This document shows positions 16,682-25,212 of a stretch of DNA of 64,000 nucleotides, in pieces. Where the stretch lies: the NCBI RefSeq assembly GCF_003315795.1, contig NZ_QMEY01000007.1, positions 297,777-361,776 of the forward strand, in the 5' to 3' direction. The notes under the pieces are model-generated. The model saw nothing but the letters and a program-made list of their open reading frames with translations. It did not search any database and was not told the DNA's origin. Position 1 is the first letter of the stretch, and every line of letters starts with the position of its first letter. The DNA is from Spongiactinospora rosea (GTDB lineage Bacteria; Actinomycetota; Actinomycetes; Streptosporangiales; Streptosporangiaceae). Both the position numbers and the translations under genes were made by a program.

Positions 16682-17086
16682 TCAGGCGGTCTGCAGGGTG
16701 GCGTAGTCGGCGAGCGCGAGGTCGAAGCCGTCGCGCTGGTGGCGGTGGGAGCGGTAGCAGGGCCGCCAGGCCGTACTCCCGCCGCCGCCCGCACGCGCGT
16801 CGGCCAGCGCGCCCGGGACCCGCTCGGGCCGGGGCAGCACGCCCCCGCACAGGTAGCGGGCGACCGCCGCGCCGGGGCACAGGTGCCGCCAGCCGCTCTC
16901 CTCGTCCCACTGCAACCGCGTGCCGTCGGTGAGCCGGAGCGTCGCCGAGCGCGGCCCGCCGCCGCTCGGGTCTTCCTCCGACCAGTCGTCCACCGCGTCG
17001 CCGAGCGCCTCGACGACGCGCCTGAGATAGAAGCCGGGCTGCCGCCGCCACTCGTCGGTGAACGGCTCCACATGCCTGACCGCCAC
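16682..17086 (-). CDS. Small cytosolic protein, possibly DUF6292-like
   Basis: I do not recognise this 134-residue protein with confidence. The segment PGFYLRRVVEALGDAVDDW followed by LRLTDGTRLQWDEESGWR resembles the actinobacterial DUF6292 type, where a short helical part precedes a WDEETGWR strand. There is no signal peptide or membrane segment. I chose GTG 17086 because AAGGAGG sits 8 bp before it; the frame runs open to an ATG at 17119. Convergent with the VWA gene (4 bp apart). The upstream region contains a GTAGG-GAAT-CCTAC palindrome at 17170. Confidence 0.55.
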   Translation of the reverse strand: MAVRHVEPFTDEWRRQPGFYLRRVVEALGDAVDDWSEEDPSGGGPRSATLRLTDGTRLQWDEESGWRHLCPGAAVARYLCGGVLPRPERVPGALADARAGGGGSTAWRPCYRSHRHQRDGFDLALADYATLQTA

Positions 17087-17352
17087 GAGCGGCACCTCCT
17101 TGTGCCATGGCGGAACCATCGGAAAGGTGACTTAAATGTGGCCCGCCCGCGTCCGCCAAGGGTCGAGCACGTAGGGAATCCTACTCAGGCAAGGGGTGAG
17201 CGGGGGCGGTAATCGACGCATCTGACAGGCGACCTGTTCCGGAGTCACGCCCGGCTCCGGGGCGCGGCGAAATGCCCGGCCGCGGTGGTCGTCACATCGG
17301 TGCGTACGACGTTCCGGCAGGGGGCCCGGCGAGTCGGAAAGGGGTGAGCGGA

Positions 17353-17496
17353 ATGATCGCCGTAGTCCTGATCGTGCTGATGGTCGTCGCGTGCGTGTCC
17401 TATGAGTTCTGTCTCGGCGCCCTCTCCCGCTGCCGCCCGGAGGCGGGAGACGAGGTCGTCACCGCTGAGGGGCGCGACGCGCCGCCGGCGGGGTGA
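17353..17496 (+). CDS. Very small single-span membrane protein
   Basis: This 47-residue open frame begins with a strong membrane segment (MIAVVLIVLMVVACVSYEFC) followed by a short charged tail. A GGAAAGGGG stretch precedes it; a GTG at 17344 is an alternative start. It has no recognised family. It sits 46 bp before another membrane protein gene and could be co-expressed. The membrane segment is clear, but with such a short gene I keep confidence low. Confidence 0.4.
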   Translation: MIAVVLIVLMVVACVSYEFCLGALSRCRPEAGDEVVTAEGRDAPPAG

Positions 17497-17528
17497 GGAC
17501 GAACCTCCCGGTGCGATCACCGGGAGGC

Positions 17529-17545
17529 TAGTCTTCTGGCCTATG
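17529..17545 (+). promoter_or_regulatory. Probable leaderless promoter
   Basis: TAGTCT at 17529-17534 ends 8 nt before the ATG at 17543 and no Shine-Dalgarno is present. The hexamer is the same as before the AAA+ gene at 13287. Confidence 0.45.
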
Positions 17546-17971
17546 GGTACGCTGCTGCTTTGGTTGCACATCGCCTTCGCGATCTTCGCGATCGGCCCGG
17601 TGGTCGCGGTGACGAGCGCCACACCGCGCTACATCCGCGCGAAGGACGTCAACGTCCTGCGCTATCTCCACCGCAGCACCCGCCTGTTCGGCGTGCTGGC
17701 GCTGGGCGTCTTCCTGTTCGGGCTCATCCTGGGCGTGACGATGGGCGGTGGCACGCTCGCCAAGCCGTACCTCTCGGTCTCCATGACGCTGTTCATCGTG
17801 GCCGCGGTGCTGCTGGTCATCATCGACCGTGACCAGAGCACCGCGATCCAGGTGCTGTCGAGCGAGAGCCCCGAGGACGACGCCAAGGTGCAGTCCGGCA
17901 GGGTGGCGGCCCTGTCGGGCATCGTCGCGCTGCTGTTCCTGGCGATCCTGGTGCTGATGGTGTGGTTCTAG
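17543..17971 (+). CDS. Four-span membrane protein, DUF2269-like
   Basis: This 142-residue protein has about four membrane helices: LLLWLHIAFAIFAIGPVVAV; LFGVLALGVFLFGLILGVTM; LSVSMTLFIVAAVLLVIID; and LSGIVALLFLAILVLMVWF. The start LHIAFAIFAIGPVVAVTSAT and the helix spacing resemble the DUF2269 integral membrane family, whose role is unknown. The longer open frame begins at 17402, but the ATG at 17543 fits both the membrane topology and the TAGTCT box 8 nt upstream. It is convergent with metB, 7 bp away. No partner gene points to a function. Confidence 0.72.
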   Translation: MGTLLLWLHIAFAIFAIGPVVAVTSATPRYIRAKDVNVLRYLHRSTRLFGVLALGVFLFGLILGVTMGGGTLAKPYLSVSMTLFIVAAVLLVIIDRDQSTAIQVLSSESPEDDAKVQSGRVAALSGIVALLFLAILVLMVWF

Positions 17972-17978
17972 GACGCCG

Positions 17979-19115
17979 CTAGAAGGCGCGGGTGAGGTCG
18001 GCGAGCAGGTCGTCGATCGACTCGATGCCGACCGAGAGCCGTACCAGGTCGGCGGGCACCTCCAGCGGCGACCCTGCGACTGAGGCGTGCGTCATCCGGC
18101 CCGGGTGCTCGATCAGCGACTCGACGCCGCCCAGCGACTCGCCGAGGGTGAACAGGCGGGTCCGGCCGCAGATCCGCACGGCCTCCTCCTCGCCGCCCGC
18201 GACCTGGAAGGACACCATGCCGCCGAACCGCCGCATCTGCTTGGCGGCGATCTCGTGGCCGGGGTGGCCGGGCAGGCCCGGGTAGAGCACGCGGGTCACC
18301 TTGGGGTGCGCACTCAGCAGTTCGACCACGCGCTCGGCGTTGTCGCAGTGGCGTTCCATGCGCACGGCGAGCGTCTTGATGCCGCGCAGCGTCAGCCAGG
18401 CGTCGAACGGCCCGGCGACGGCGCCCATGGCGTTCTGGTGGTAGGTCAGCCTCTCGCCCAGCTCCCGGTCGGCGACCACCAGCGCGCCGCCCACCACGTC
18501 GGAGTGCCCGCCGACGTACTTCGTGGTCGAGTGGACCACCACGTCGGCCCCGAGCGCGAGCGGCTGTTGCAGGTAGGGCGAGGCGAATGTGTTGTCCACC
18601 ACCAGCAGCGCCCCGGCCTCGTGCGCGACCTCGGCCAGCGCGGCGATGTCGGCGACGCTCAGCAGCGGGTTGGTCGGGGTCTCCACCCAGATGACCTTGG
18701 TCTTCGGGGTGACCGCCGCCCGCACGGCCGCCACGTCGGAAAGCGGCACCGGGTCGAACGCCAGCCCCCACCCGTCGAGCACCTTGGCGAACAGCCGGAA
18801 CGTGCCGCCGTAGGCGTCGTGCGGGATGAGCACGTGATCGCCCGGCTTGCACACCGTGCGCAGCAGGGTGTCCTCTGCGGCCAGCCCGGACGCGAACGCC
18901 AGCCCGCGCACCCCGCCCTCCAGCGCCGCGATGCACTCCTCCAGCGCGGCCCGCGTCGGGTTGGCCGACCTGCTGTACTCATATCCCGAACGCAGGCCGC
19001 CGACGCCGTCCTGCTTGTAGGTGGAGGTGGCGTAAATCGGCGGCACGACCGCACCCGTGACCGGGTCAGGCTCCTGACCAGCGTGGATGGCCAGCGTCTC
19101 GAATCCATTGCCCAT
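17979..19115 (-). CDS. metB: Cystathionine gamma-synthase/lyase family PLP enzyme
   Basis: The protein belongs to the Cys/Met-metabolism PLP family (fold type I). The PLP lysine is K199 in HSTTKYVGGHSDVVGGA; the cofactor Asp is in VVDNTFASPYLQQPLALGAD and the phosphate-site motif is SGLAAEDTLLR. At 378 residues it matches actinobacterial MetB, which makes cystathionine from an activated homoserine and cysteine. Some homologues act as cystathionine gamma-lyase instead, and sequence by eye does not settle which. A cystathionine beta-synthase gene lies 2 kb away (21165), so the forward or reverse transsulfuration route is encoded in this neighbourhood. ATG 19115 is a typical MetB-like start. Confidence 0.9.
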   Translation of the reverse strand: MGNGFETLAIHAGQEPDPVTGAVVPPIYATSTYKQDGVGGLRSGYEYSRSANPTRAALEECIAALEGGVRGLAFASGLAAEDTLLRTVCKPGDHVLIPHDAYGGTFRLFAKVLDGWGLAFDPVPLSDVAAVRAAVTPKTKVIWVETPTNPLLSVADIAALAEVAHEAGALLVVDNTFASPYLQQPLALGADVVVHSTTKYVGGHSDVVGGALVVADRELGERLTYHQNAMGAVAGPFDAWLTLRGIKTLAVRMERHCDNAERVVELLSAHPKVTRVLYPGLPGHPGHEIAAKQMRRFGGMVSFQVAGGEEEAVRICGRTRLFTLGESLGGVESLIEHPGRMTHASVAGSPLEVPADLVRLSVGIESIDDLLADLTRAF

Positions 19116-19152
19116 GCGGCCACCGTACCCTCCCGCCCCCGCCGCACAACGG

Positions 19153-19785
19153 TCAACTCCAGCTCTTCGGCCGCGTATAGGTCAGCCCGGCAGGTCCGGG
19201 GACCAATGGGGGTAGCTGGGACCTTCTGATGGTGTCGATGCCCAGGAAGAAGCGCCCGTGCGCGGCGCGTCCCAGCACGTCCGAACGTCTGCCGGGAGGA
19301 AAGACGACGATCACTCCCACCGCCGGATTCAACCGGCGGACCGCGCGGACGGCCACGCAGAAATCGCTGTCGCCGGACACGAGCAGAATCTTGTCGAACC
19401 CTCCCCGCACCGCGTCCTCGATCATCGCCAGGGCGATGGCGACATCGGATTCCTTCTCCTCGTAGGTGCGCCAGGTCGCGCCGCAGGCATGGCACTGCCT
19501 GCGGCGCTCCTGAAACCGGCCGAGCACGATGTCCACGGAGGTGTGCGCCTGCAACGCGCCCAGGTAGGCGTTCTGCCGGGTCTGTGCGGCCGGGTCGTTT
19601 CTGATCGGTGCGGTGAAGTAGCGAACGGAGGCGAGCCGCTGATGCGGCCGGAGCAGCCGGCGCGTCATCGCTTCCAGGTCGAGCCAGAGATAACGCCGAC
19701 CATATGGACGAATGCCGTGATAGAGATTGAACCCGTCAATGTAGGCGGCAACCGCCTCTGACTTGGGATTCTGGTTGTGCGTCAT
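19153..19785 (-). CDS. NYN-domain (PIN-like) putative ribonuclease
   Basis: NYN proteins are PIN-fold nucleases acting on RNA. The acidic site residues are visible: Asp17 and Asn20 in YIDGFNLYHG, the KESDVAIALAMIEDA segment, and VSGDSDFCVAVRA. A CxxC (RRRQCHACGATW) in the middle may bind a metal. Length 210 is normal for stand-alone LabA/NYN-type proteins. The ATG at 19785 gives the expected N-terminus. It is not paired with an antitoxin-like gene. A plus-strand terminator hairpin lies just upstream of the gene (19842), so an antisense or leader RNA may exist there. Confidence 0.87.
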   Translation of the reverse strand: MTHNQNPKSEAVAAYIDGFNLYHGIRPYGRRYLWLDLEAMTRRLLRPHQRLASVRYFTAPIRNDPAAQTRQNAYLGALQAHTSVDIVLGRFQERRRQCHACGATWRTYEEKESDVAIALAMIEDAVRGGFDKILLVSGDSDFCVAVRAVRRLNPAVGVIVVFPPGRRSDVLGRAAHGRFFLGIDTIRRSQLPPLVPGPAGLTYTRPKSWS

Positions 19786-19841
19786 GGGGGACCTGACCTA
19801 TTCTGAAGTCATCCCGGTCAGGGATTGACGTCCCTGGCCCG

Positions 19842-19872
19842 ACGGCCCTCTTTTGAGGGCCGTCTCTTTTTT
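19842..19872 (+). terminator. Strong rho-independent terminator with no visible gene before it
   Basis: The stem ACGGCCCTC-TTTT-GAGGGCCGT is perfect and is followed by CTCTTTTTT on the plus strand. The nearest plus-strand gene ends at 17971, so it must terminate something short. Possible promoter elements TTGTGC (about 19773) and TATTCT (about 19798) would give an RNA of about 65 nt. Confidence 0.7.
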
Positions 19873-19985
19873 CGAGCCTTTGTTCGAACCGCATCCCGAT
19901 CGTAACTCACGATGCGCGATCGAGTGGCTACTTTGCGCACACCATGTTCGGCCGAACGGCTGATACGGGCCGGTGGCGGGCCCCT

Positions 19986-20001
19986 TAGGCTCGATGCCGT
20001 G
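19986..20001 (+). promoter_or_regulatory. Probable leaderless promoter of the histidine kinase
   Basis: TAGGCT at 19986-19991 ends 7 nt before GTG 19999, without a Shine-Dalgarno. The spacing matches the other leaderless candidates in this window. Confidence 0.45.
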
Positions 20002-21159
20002 GGTGACACCAATCGGCTCGTCTATTGGGGCAGGAGGCTCGGCCGGATCACGTTGATCGGCTGGATGGGTCTGCTGCTCATCGGCGATCTCGGGATGGGG
20101 CTCGCCCAGCGGCCGGTGGCGTTGTTGCCGTTCGTGTGCGGGGTGGCCGGGTTCGTCGCGGTGCTGACGCGGGCCCGGTGGCGGGTGCAGGCGCTGGCGG
20201 GGTTGCTCGGGCTGTCACTGGTGGCGTCGATCGTGATCAACGCCATGGGGCCGGTGGGCTCGGAACAGTACATCGGGATGACCGAGGGCTGGGCGATCCT
20301 GTTCCTGACGGTCGGGACGCTGCGCTGGGTGGAGCCGATCGGCCGGGCGGTGCTGCTGGCGCTGGCGTCCATGATCGTGCTGGTGGTGGCGTCGGGCACC
20401 CGGTCGGAGGAGGTCGCCGCGCTGGCCATCGGCCTGCTCAGCCTGATGGCCTGGTCGTTCGCCGCGGGCACCGGGGCCTACCTGCGGTTTCAACGCGAGC
20501 GCCGGGACCAGGCCACGCACGCCGTACGGCGGGCCGAGCGCCTCGAACTCGCCAGGGAGCTGCACGACCTGGTGGCCCACCACATCACCGGCATCGTCGT
20601 GCAGGCCCAGGCCGCCCGCACGGTCGCCGAGCAGAAGCCGGAGGCGGTCGTGCCCGCCCTGGACGCCATCGCCACCGCCGGGGCCGACGCGCTGACCTCG
20701 ATGCGCCGCCTGGTCAGCGTGCTGCGGGCGCAGGACGACGCCTCCCGTACGCCGGGCGTGGCGCTCGCCGACATGCGCGTCCTGGTGGAACGCTTCAACA
20801 CCGGCGGCCGGACGAAGGCGGTCTTCGAGGTGGGCCGCGGGGTGAGCGAGGCCGCGCTGCCGCAGGAGACGTGGACGACCCTCCACCGGGTGCTCCAGGA
20901 GTCGCTGACCAACGTCAGGCGGCACGCGCCGCACGCCGGGTGGGTGGAGATCGACCTGCGGCTGGTTCAGGGCTGGTTGTGGATGCGGGTGCGCAACGAG
21001 AGCCCGCCGGGCGAGGGCCGCACACTGCGGCTGGGCGGCGGGTTCGGGCTGGTGGGCATGGGCGAGCGGGTCGAGGCGCTGGGCGGCCGGCTGTTCGCCG
21101 GCCGCGCGCCCGACGGGGCCTGGGAGGTCATCGCCCAGCTCCCCGCCGCAGCCGCATAG
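19999..21159 (+). CDS. Orphan sensor histidine kinase (HisKA_3 type)
   Basis: This is a membrane sensor kinase of the NarL-partner class. About six hydrophobic helices fill the first 165 residues (from ITLIGWMGLLLIGDLGMGLA to LLSLMAWSFAAGTGAYL). The phosphoacceptor is His189 in ARELHDLVAHHITGIVVQAQ. The ATPase part has the N box LQESLTNVRRHAP and the glycine box GGGFGLVGMGERVEALGG. I start it at GTG 19999; the frame is open from 19912, but the upstream part looks non-coding. No response regulator gene is adjacent, which is unusual for this class. Convergent with cbs (5 bp between stops). Confidence 0.88.
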   Translation: MGDTNRLVYWGRRLGRITLIGWMGLLLIGDLGMGLAQRPVALLPFVCGVAGFVAVLTRARWRVQALAGLLGLSLVASIVINAMGPVGSEQYIGMTEGWAILFLTVGTLRWVEPIGRAVLLALASMIVLVVASGTRSEEVAALAIGLLSLMAWSFAAGTGAYLRFQRERRDQATHAVRRAERLELARELHDLVAHHITGIVVQAQAARTVAEQKPEAVVPALDAIATAGADALTSMRRLVSVLRAQDDASRTPGVALADMRVLVERFNTGGRTKAVFEVGRGVSEAALPQETWTTLHRVLQESLTNVRRHAPHAGWVEIDLRLVQGWLWMRVRNESPPGEGRTLRLGGGFGLVGMGERVEALGGRLFAGRAPDGAWEVIAQLPAAAA

Positions 21160-21164
21160 AGAGG

Positions 21165-22535
21165 CTAGTGATTGGTGAGGAAGGTCAGGATGTCCTGGCG
21201 GGTGACCATGCCGACCGGCTTGCCGTCGTCCAGGACCACGGCCGCGTCGGCCTTCTCCAGGGCGGCGACCGCGATGGAGACCGGCTCCCCCGCGCCGATC
21301 ATCGGCAGCGGCGCGGACATGTGCCCGGCGAGCGGGTCGGAGGCGTCCACCCGGCCGTGGTAGAGGGCGTCCAGCAGCTCGCGCTCCACGATGGAGCCGA
21401 TCACCTCGGCCGCCATGACCGGCGGCTCCTCCTTCATCACCGGGAGCTGTGACACCCCGTACTCGCGCATGATCTCGATCGCGGTGCCCACCGACTCGTG
21501 CGGGTGGGTGTGCACGAACTGCGGCAGTTGTCCGGACTTGCGGCCCAGTACGTCGCGGACCGCGCCCTCGTCGGTCGAGGTGGACAGGAAGCCGTAGTCG
21601 GCCATCCAGTCGTCATTGAAGATCTTCGACAGGTAGCCGCGCCCGCCGTCCGGCAGCAGCACCACGACCACGTCGTCCGGGCTCCCGGCGGCGGCCACCC
21701 GCAGCGCGGCGACCACGGCCATCCCGCACGAGCCGCCGACCAGCAGGGCCTCCTCGCGGGCCAGCCGCCTGGTCATGCCGAAGGAGTCGCGGTCGGCGAC
21801 CGCGATCACCTCGTCGCACACGCCGGTGTCGTAGGTGTCCGGCCAGATGTCCTCGCCGACGCCCTCCACGAGGTACGGGCGTCCGGACCCGCCGGAGTAG
21901 ACCGACCCCTCGGGGTCGGCCCCGATGACCTTGACCCGGCCGCCGGAGACGTCTTTCAGGTAGCGGCCCGCGCCGCTGATCGTGCCCCCGGTGCCGATGC
22001 CCGCCACGAAGTGGGTGATCCGGCCCTCGGTCTGCTCCCAGATCTCCGGCCCGGTCGAGTGGTAGTGGCTGGCGGGGTTCTCCGGGTTGGAGTACTGGTC
22101 GGGCTTCCAGGCGTTCGGCGTCTCGCGGGCCAGGCGGTCGGAGACGGAATAGTAGGAGTCGGGGTGGTCGGGTGAGACGGCGGTCGGGCAGACCACCACC
22201 TCGGCCCCGTACGCGCGCAGCACCGCCACCTTGTCCTGGGCCACCTTGTCGGGCACCACGAACAGGCAGCGGTAGCCCTTGCGCTGCGCGACGATGGCCA
22301 GCCCGACGCCGGTGTTGCCCGAGGTGGGCTCCACGATCGTGCCGCCGGGTTGGAGCGCTCCCGAGCGTTCGGCCGCCTCCACCATGCGCAGCGCGATGCG
22401 GTCCTTGACCGAACCGCCCGGGTTGAAGTACTCCACCTTGGCCACCACCTGCGCGGGCACCCCGGCCGCCACGTTGTGCAGCCGGACGAGGGGGGTGTTC
22501 CCCATCAGCTCGATCAGCGAGTCATGTACGCGCAC
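21165..22535 (-). CDS. cbs: Cystathionine beta-synthase with C-terminal CBS domain pair
   Basis: The protein condenses serine (or an activated serine) with homocysteine to cystathionine. Residues 1-320 are the fold type II PLP domain: the lysine is K44 in NPGGSVKDRIA, the substrate loop is VEPTSGNTGVGLA, and the PLP phosphate loop is GIGTGGTISGAGRYL. Residues 340-456 are two CBS modules (VHTHPHESVGTAIEIMREYG; IAVAALEKADAAVVLDDGKP), which usually bind adenosyl ligands and regulate activity. Length 456 matches actinobacterial CBS enzymes such as mycobacterial Cbs. Together with metB it points to transsulfuration. Confidence 0.93.
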   Translation of the reverse strand: MRVHDSLIELMGNTPLVRLHNVAAGVPAQVVAKVEYFNPGGSVKDRIALRMVEAAERSGALQPGGTIVEPTSGNTGVGLAIVAQRKGYRCLFVVPDKVAQDKVAVLRAYGAEVVVCPTAVSPDHPDSYYSVSDRLARETPNAWKPDQYSNPENPASHYHSTGPEIWEQTEGRITHFVAGIGTGGTISGAGRYLKDVSGGRVKVIGADPEGSVYSGGSGRPYLVEGVGEDIWPDTYDTGVCDEVIAVADRDSFGMTRRLAREEALLVGGSCGMAVVAALRVAAAGSPDDVVVVLLPDGGRGYLSKIFNDDWMADYGFLSTSTDEGAVRDVLGRKSGQLPQFVHTHPHESVGTAIEIMREYGVSQLPVMKEEPPVMAAEVIGSIVERELLDALYHGRVDASDPLAGHMSAPLPMIGAGEPVSIAVAALEKADAAVVLDDGKPVGMVTRQDILTFLTNH

Positions 22536-22695
22536 CGCCCGAAACCACCTTTGCCCACGAAAGCGCTTGTCTTGTTCCCAAAGCTACCGTGACCAGCACG
22601 AAAAGAAGGATGATCGAGGCGCGTCTACTTGCTGTTCTCCGAGGAAGAACCGAGAAAGACCACTACGCACGTGGTCATCGGTACAAGGGGGCAGC

Positions 22696-23679
22696 GTGAT
22701 CTGGACTCCGGGGGTCGCGCGGGCGGCGCGGCGGATCGCCACGGCGGCGGCGTTCGGCGGGGGCGGGCTGACCGCGGTGGGGGCGGTCGCCTACGGGCTG
22801 CTGGTGGCCGAGGGGCTGCTGGCGCGCAGGCTGGTGGGGCGGCCGGTGGCCGAACAGGGGCCGCCCGCCGACGGGATCTACGGCGACCGTCCCGGCGAGC
22901 CGATCGGCCTGGTCATGCTGGGCGACTCGACCTCGGTGGGGATCGGGCTGAACGACCCGGCGGAGACTCCGGCCGTGATCCTGGCGAACGGCCTGGCGGC
23001 GGTGGCCGAGCGCCCGGTGCGCTTGACCGTGGCGGGCATGTCCGGAGCCGAGTCCGCCCACCTGGAAGGCCAGGTGGACCAGGCCATCGCGACGCGCCCC
23101 GACATCGCGGTGATCTTCATCGGGGCCAACGACGTCACCACGCAGACCCGGCCCGCGCAGGCCGTGGCGCATCTGAGCAAGGCGGTGCGGCGGCTGGTGG
23201 ACGCGGGGGCGGAGGTGGTCGTCGGGACCTGCCCTGATCTGGGAACGGTCCGGCCGATCGCGCAGCCGCTGCGCTGGATCACCCGGCGCTGGTGCCGGGA
23301 GCTGGCCGCGGCGCAGACGGTCGCGGTGGTCGAGGCGGGCGGGCGTACGGTGGCGTTCGCGGACCTGCTAGGACCGGAATTCGCGACAAACCCGGGCGAG
23401 ATGTTCGGACCCGATCGATATCACCCATCTGCCAGAGGTTACCAACAGGCTGCTTACGCGGTGCTACCTTCTGTATGCACCGCGTTGGGGCTCTGGCCCG
23501 AGCCCGAGCCCGAGCGTGGCGCGAGATCGAAGTCGATCTACCTTGCGGCGGCCCTGGCCGCGGAGGAGTCAGGCACCGAGGTCACCGGTACCGACGTCGC
23601 CGGCCGTACGGCCGCGCCACAACGACGCCGGGTCAGGTTTCTTCGCAGACGGGCGACCGCCCTGCCCGACGACGCCTGA
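22696..23679 (+). CDS. SGNH/GDSL-family hydrolase, membrane-anchored or secreted
   Basis: This is an esterase/lipase-type hydrolase of the SGNH fold. The catalytic serine is in VMLGDSTSVGIG, the Asn block is IGANDVTT, and the Asp/His pair is in FGPDRYHPSARGYQQ. The N-terminus has a hydrophobic segment (TAAAFGGGGLTAVGAVAYGL), a likely signal anchor. The last 60 residues are Arg/Glu-rich and disordered. The start is GTG 22696 with AAGGGGG 5 bp upstream; the frame opens much earlier but without coding character. It is divergent from cbs. Substrate (lipid, acetylated sugar or other ester) is unknown. Confidence 0.88.
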   Translation: MIWTPGVARAARRIATAAAFGGGGLTAVGAVAYGLLVAEGLLARRLVGRPVAEQGPPADGIYGDRPGEPIGLVMLGDSTSVGIGLNDPAETPAVILANGLAAVAERPVRLTVAGMSGAESAHLEGQVDQAIATRPDIAVIFIGANDVTTQTRPAQAVAHLSKAVRRLVDAGAEVVVGTCPDLGTVRPIAQPLRWITRRWCRELAAAQTVAVVEAGGRTVAFADLLGPEFATNPGEMFGPDRYHPSARGYQQAAYAVLPSVCTALGLWPEPEPERGARSKSIYLAAALAAEESGTEVTGTDVAGRTAAPQRRRVRFLRRRATALPDDA

Positions 23680-23729
23680 CCTCGCTCACACTCCGCCCCA
23701 GGGCCGTCACTCCCTGCCTCTAGGAGTGA

Positions 23730-25097
23730 ATGCCCGTGATCCGCCCCCACCCCGCCCACCGCCTGAAGAGACCCGCCGCCGCACTGGCGGGCGTGCTGGC
23801 CCTGGCCGGCTGCACCGGCAGCGACGCCGCCACGCAGGCCGCCCCCACCTGGTCCAACGGCCAGGTCAACGCGGTGAGCAGGATCGCCACCGCAGGAGGG
23901 GTGCTGGCCGCCACCGCGTTGCGGCCCGACGGCGGTATGGAGACCTTCACCGCCGAACTCGCCACCGGACGGCGGCTGTGGACGGCCCCGGCCACGATGG
24001 CGGGCCGGTTGCCCGGCATGGGCGTGGCCCCGCCCGCCGCCGTCACCACCGGCAAGGGCGAGACGGTGGTCGCGTCGCTGGACCCGCCCGCCCGCAAGGG
24101 CAAGTGGCACGCCACGCTGGTGGCGCGCGACGCGCGTACCGGCGGCCCGCGCTGGAGCCGCCCGGTCCACTCGTCGTTCGGGCCGCAGAGCTGCGGCCCC
24201 TACCTGTGCCTGACCGAGCACACCGCGACGGCCGCCGCGCGCACGGTGATGCTCGACCCGGCGACCGGAAAGACCCTGTGGCGGCTGCCGGGCATCGCGG
24301 AGGTGGAGTGGTCCGACGCCACGCGCGTGGTGGTGCTGCGGCTGGCCCGCCACCCGGTGCTGGAGAGCTACGACCTGAAGTCCAGGAAGGTCGTCTGGCA
24401 GCAGCCGGTGGAACGGGCGCTCGGCGACGGAGTGGACATGTCGGGCGGATGGGCCTTCGGGCCCGCACAAGACGACCTGGTCGGATATATCGCCCCCTAC
24501 CCGGACACGCGCAAGCGGAAGGTCTCCGCCTTCGGCATCTTCTCCGTCCGGCTGGAGGACGGTTCGATCAACTGGATGCGCCCCAGCGTCGTACGCGTCT
24601 ACCCGAGCGGCAACCCCGGCTTCGCCCCGATCGTGCGCCCGGTGGACGACCAGGGCCGCTACGGCGGCTTCGCCCGGCTCGACCCGGCGACCGGGCGGGT
24701 GCTCGGCCAGATCGGCGTGGGCGACGCCCCCGGATCGGGCTGGTGGCTGGCCTTCCCGCCCCGGATGGACCGCATCGGCTTCCTCAAGCACGGGGCGCAG
24801 GGCGCCGCCTACGAGCTGGCCACCGGCCGCGCCGCCAAGCAGGAGAAGCAGCACGCCTGGTCGTTCTGCGTGACCGACCCCAAGCCGCTGCCGATCAAGG
24901 GCCAGCCGCCCGGGTTCTACTCGGTGGCCGCCCTGTGCGAGTACGACCTCGGCACCGGCAAGCGCGCGGAGAGCCAGGGCCCCCCGCCGCCCTGGTTCAC
25001 CGGCAGCCAGGACGGCTGGCGGCTGTGGCGCGACGAGCGCGGCGCGCTGCACGGCATCAAGGACGGCGCGGTGTCGGCCCCCGGCATGTACGGCTGA
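23730..25097 (+). CDS. Lipoprotein with PQQ-like beta-propeller
   Basis: Residues 1-28 form a lipoprotein signal peptide (AALAGVLALAGCTGS, lipobox LAGC). The rest looks like a beta-propeller of the PQQ-repeat type, with recurring ATGRRLWTAPAT, RTGGPRWSRPVH, ATGKTLWRLPG and SRKVVWQQPV strands. Such proteins usually act as extracellular scaffolds or sensors, or have no known enzyme activity. The ATG at 23730 has AGGAG about 6 bp upstream. Two cysteine pairs may form disulfides. It follows the SGNH hydrolase by 50 bp on the same strand and may share its transcript. Confidence 0.8.
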   Translation: MPVIRPHPAHRLKRPAAALAGVLALAGCTGSDAATQAAPTWSNGQVNAVSRIATAGGVLAATALRPDGGMETFTAELATGRRLWTAPATMAGRLPGMGVAPPAAVTTGKGETVVASLDPPARKGKWHATLVARDARTGGPRWSRPVHSSFGPQSCGPYLCLTEHTATAAARTVMLDPATGKTLWRLPGIAEVEWSDATRVVVLRLARHPVLESYDLKSRKVVWQQPVERALGDGVDMSGGWAFGPAQDDLVGYIAPYPDTRKRKVSAFGIFSVRLEDGSINWMRPSVVRVYPSGNPGFAPIVRPVDDQGRYGGFARLDPATGRVLGQIGVGDAPGSGWWLAFPPRMDRIGFLKHGAQGAAYELATGRAAKQEKQHAWSFCVTDPKPLPIKGQPPGFYSVAALCEYDLGTGKRAESQGPPPPWFTGSQDGWRLWRDERGALHGIKDGAVSAPGMYG

Positions 25098-25212
25098 GCG
25101 CGCCGCCGGAGCCGCGTAGTACAAAGTTCTGTTATCCGGCCCCCGGCCGGGACGAGCACGGACCCGCGAGGTAATCTCCGCATCAGAGCGCCGAATCACA
25201 CAGGAGTGCCCC

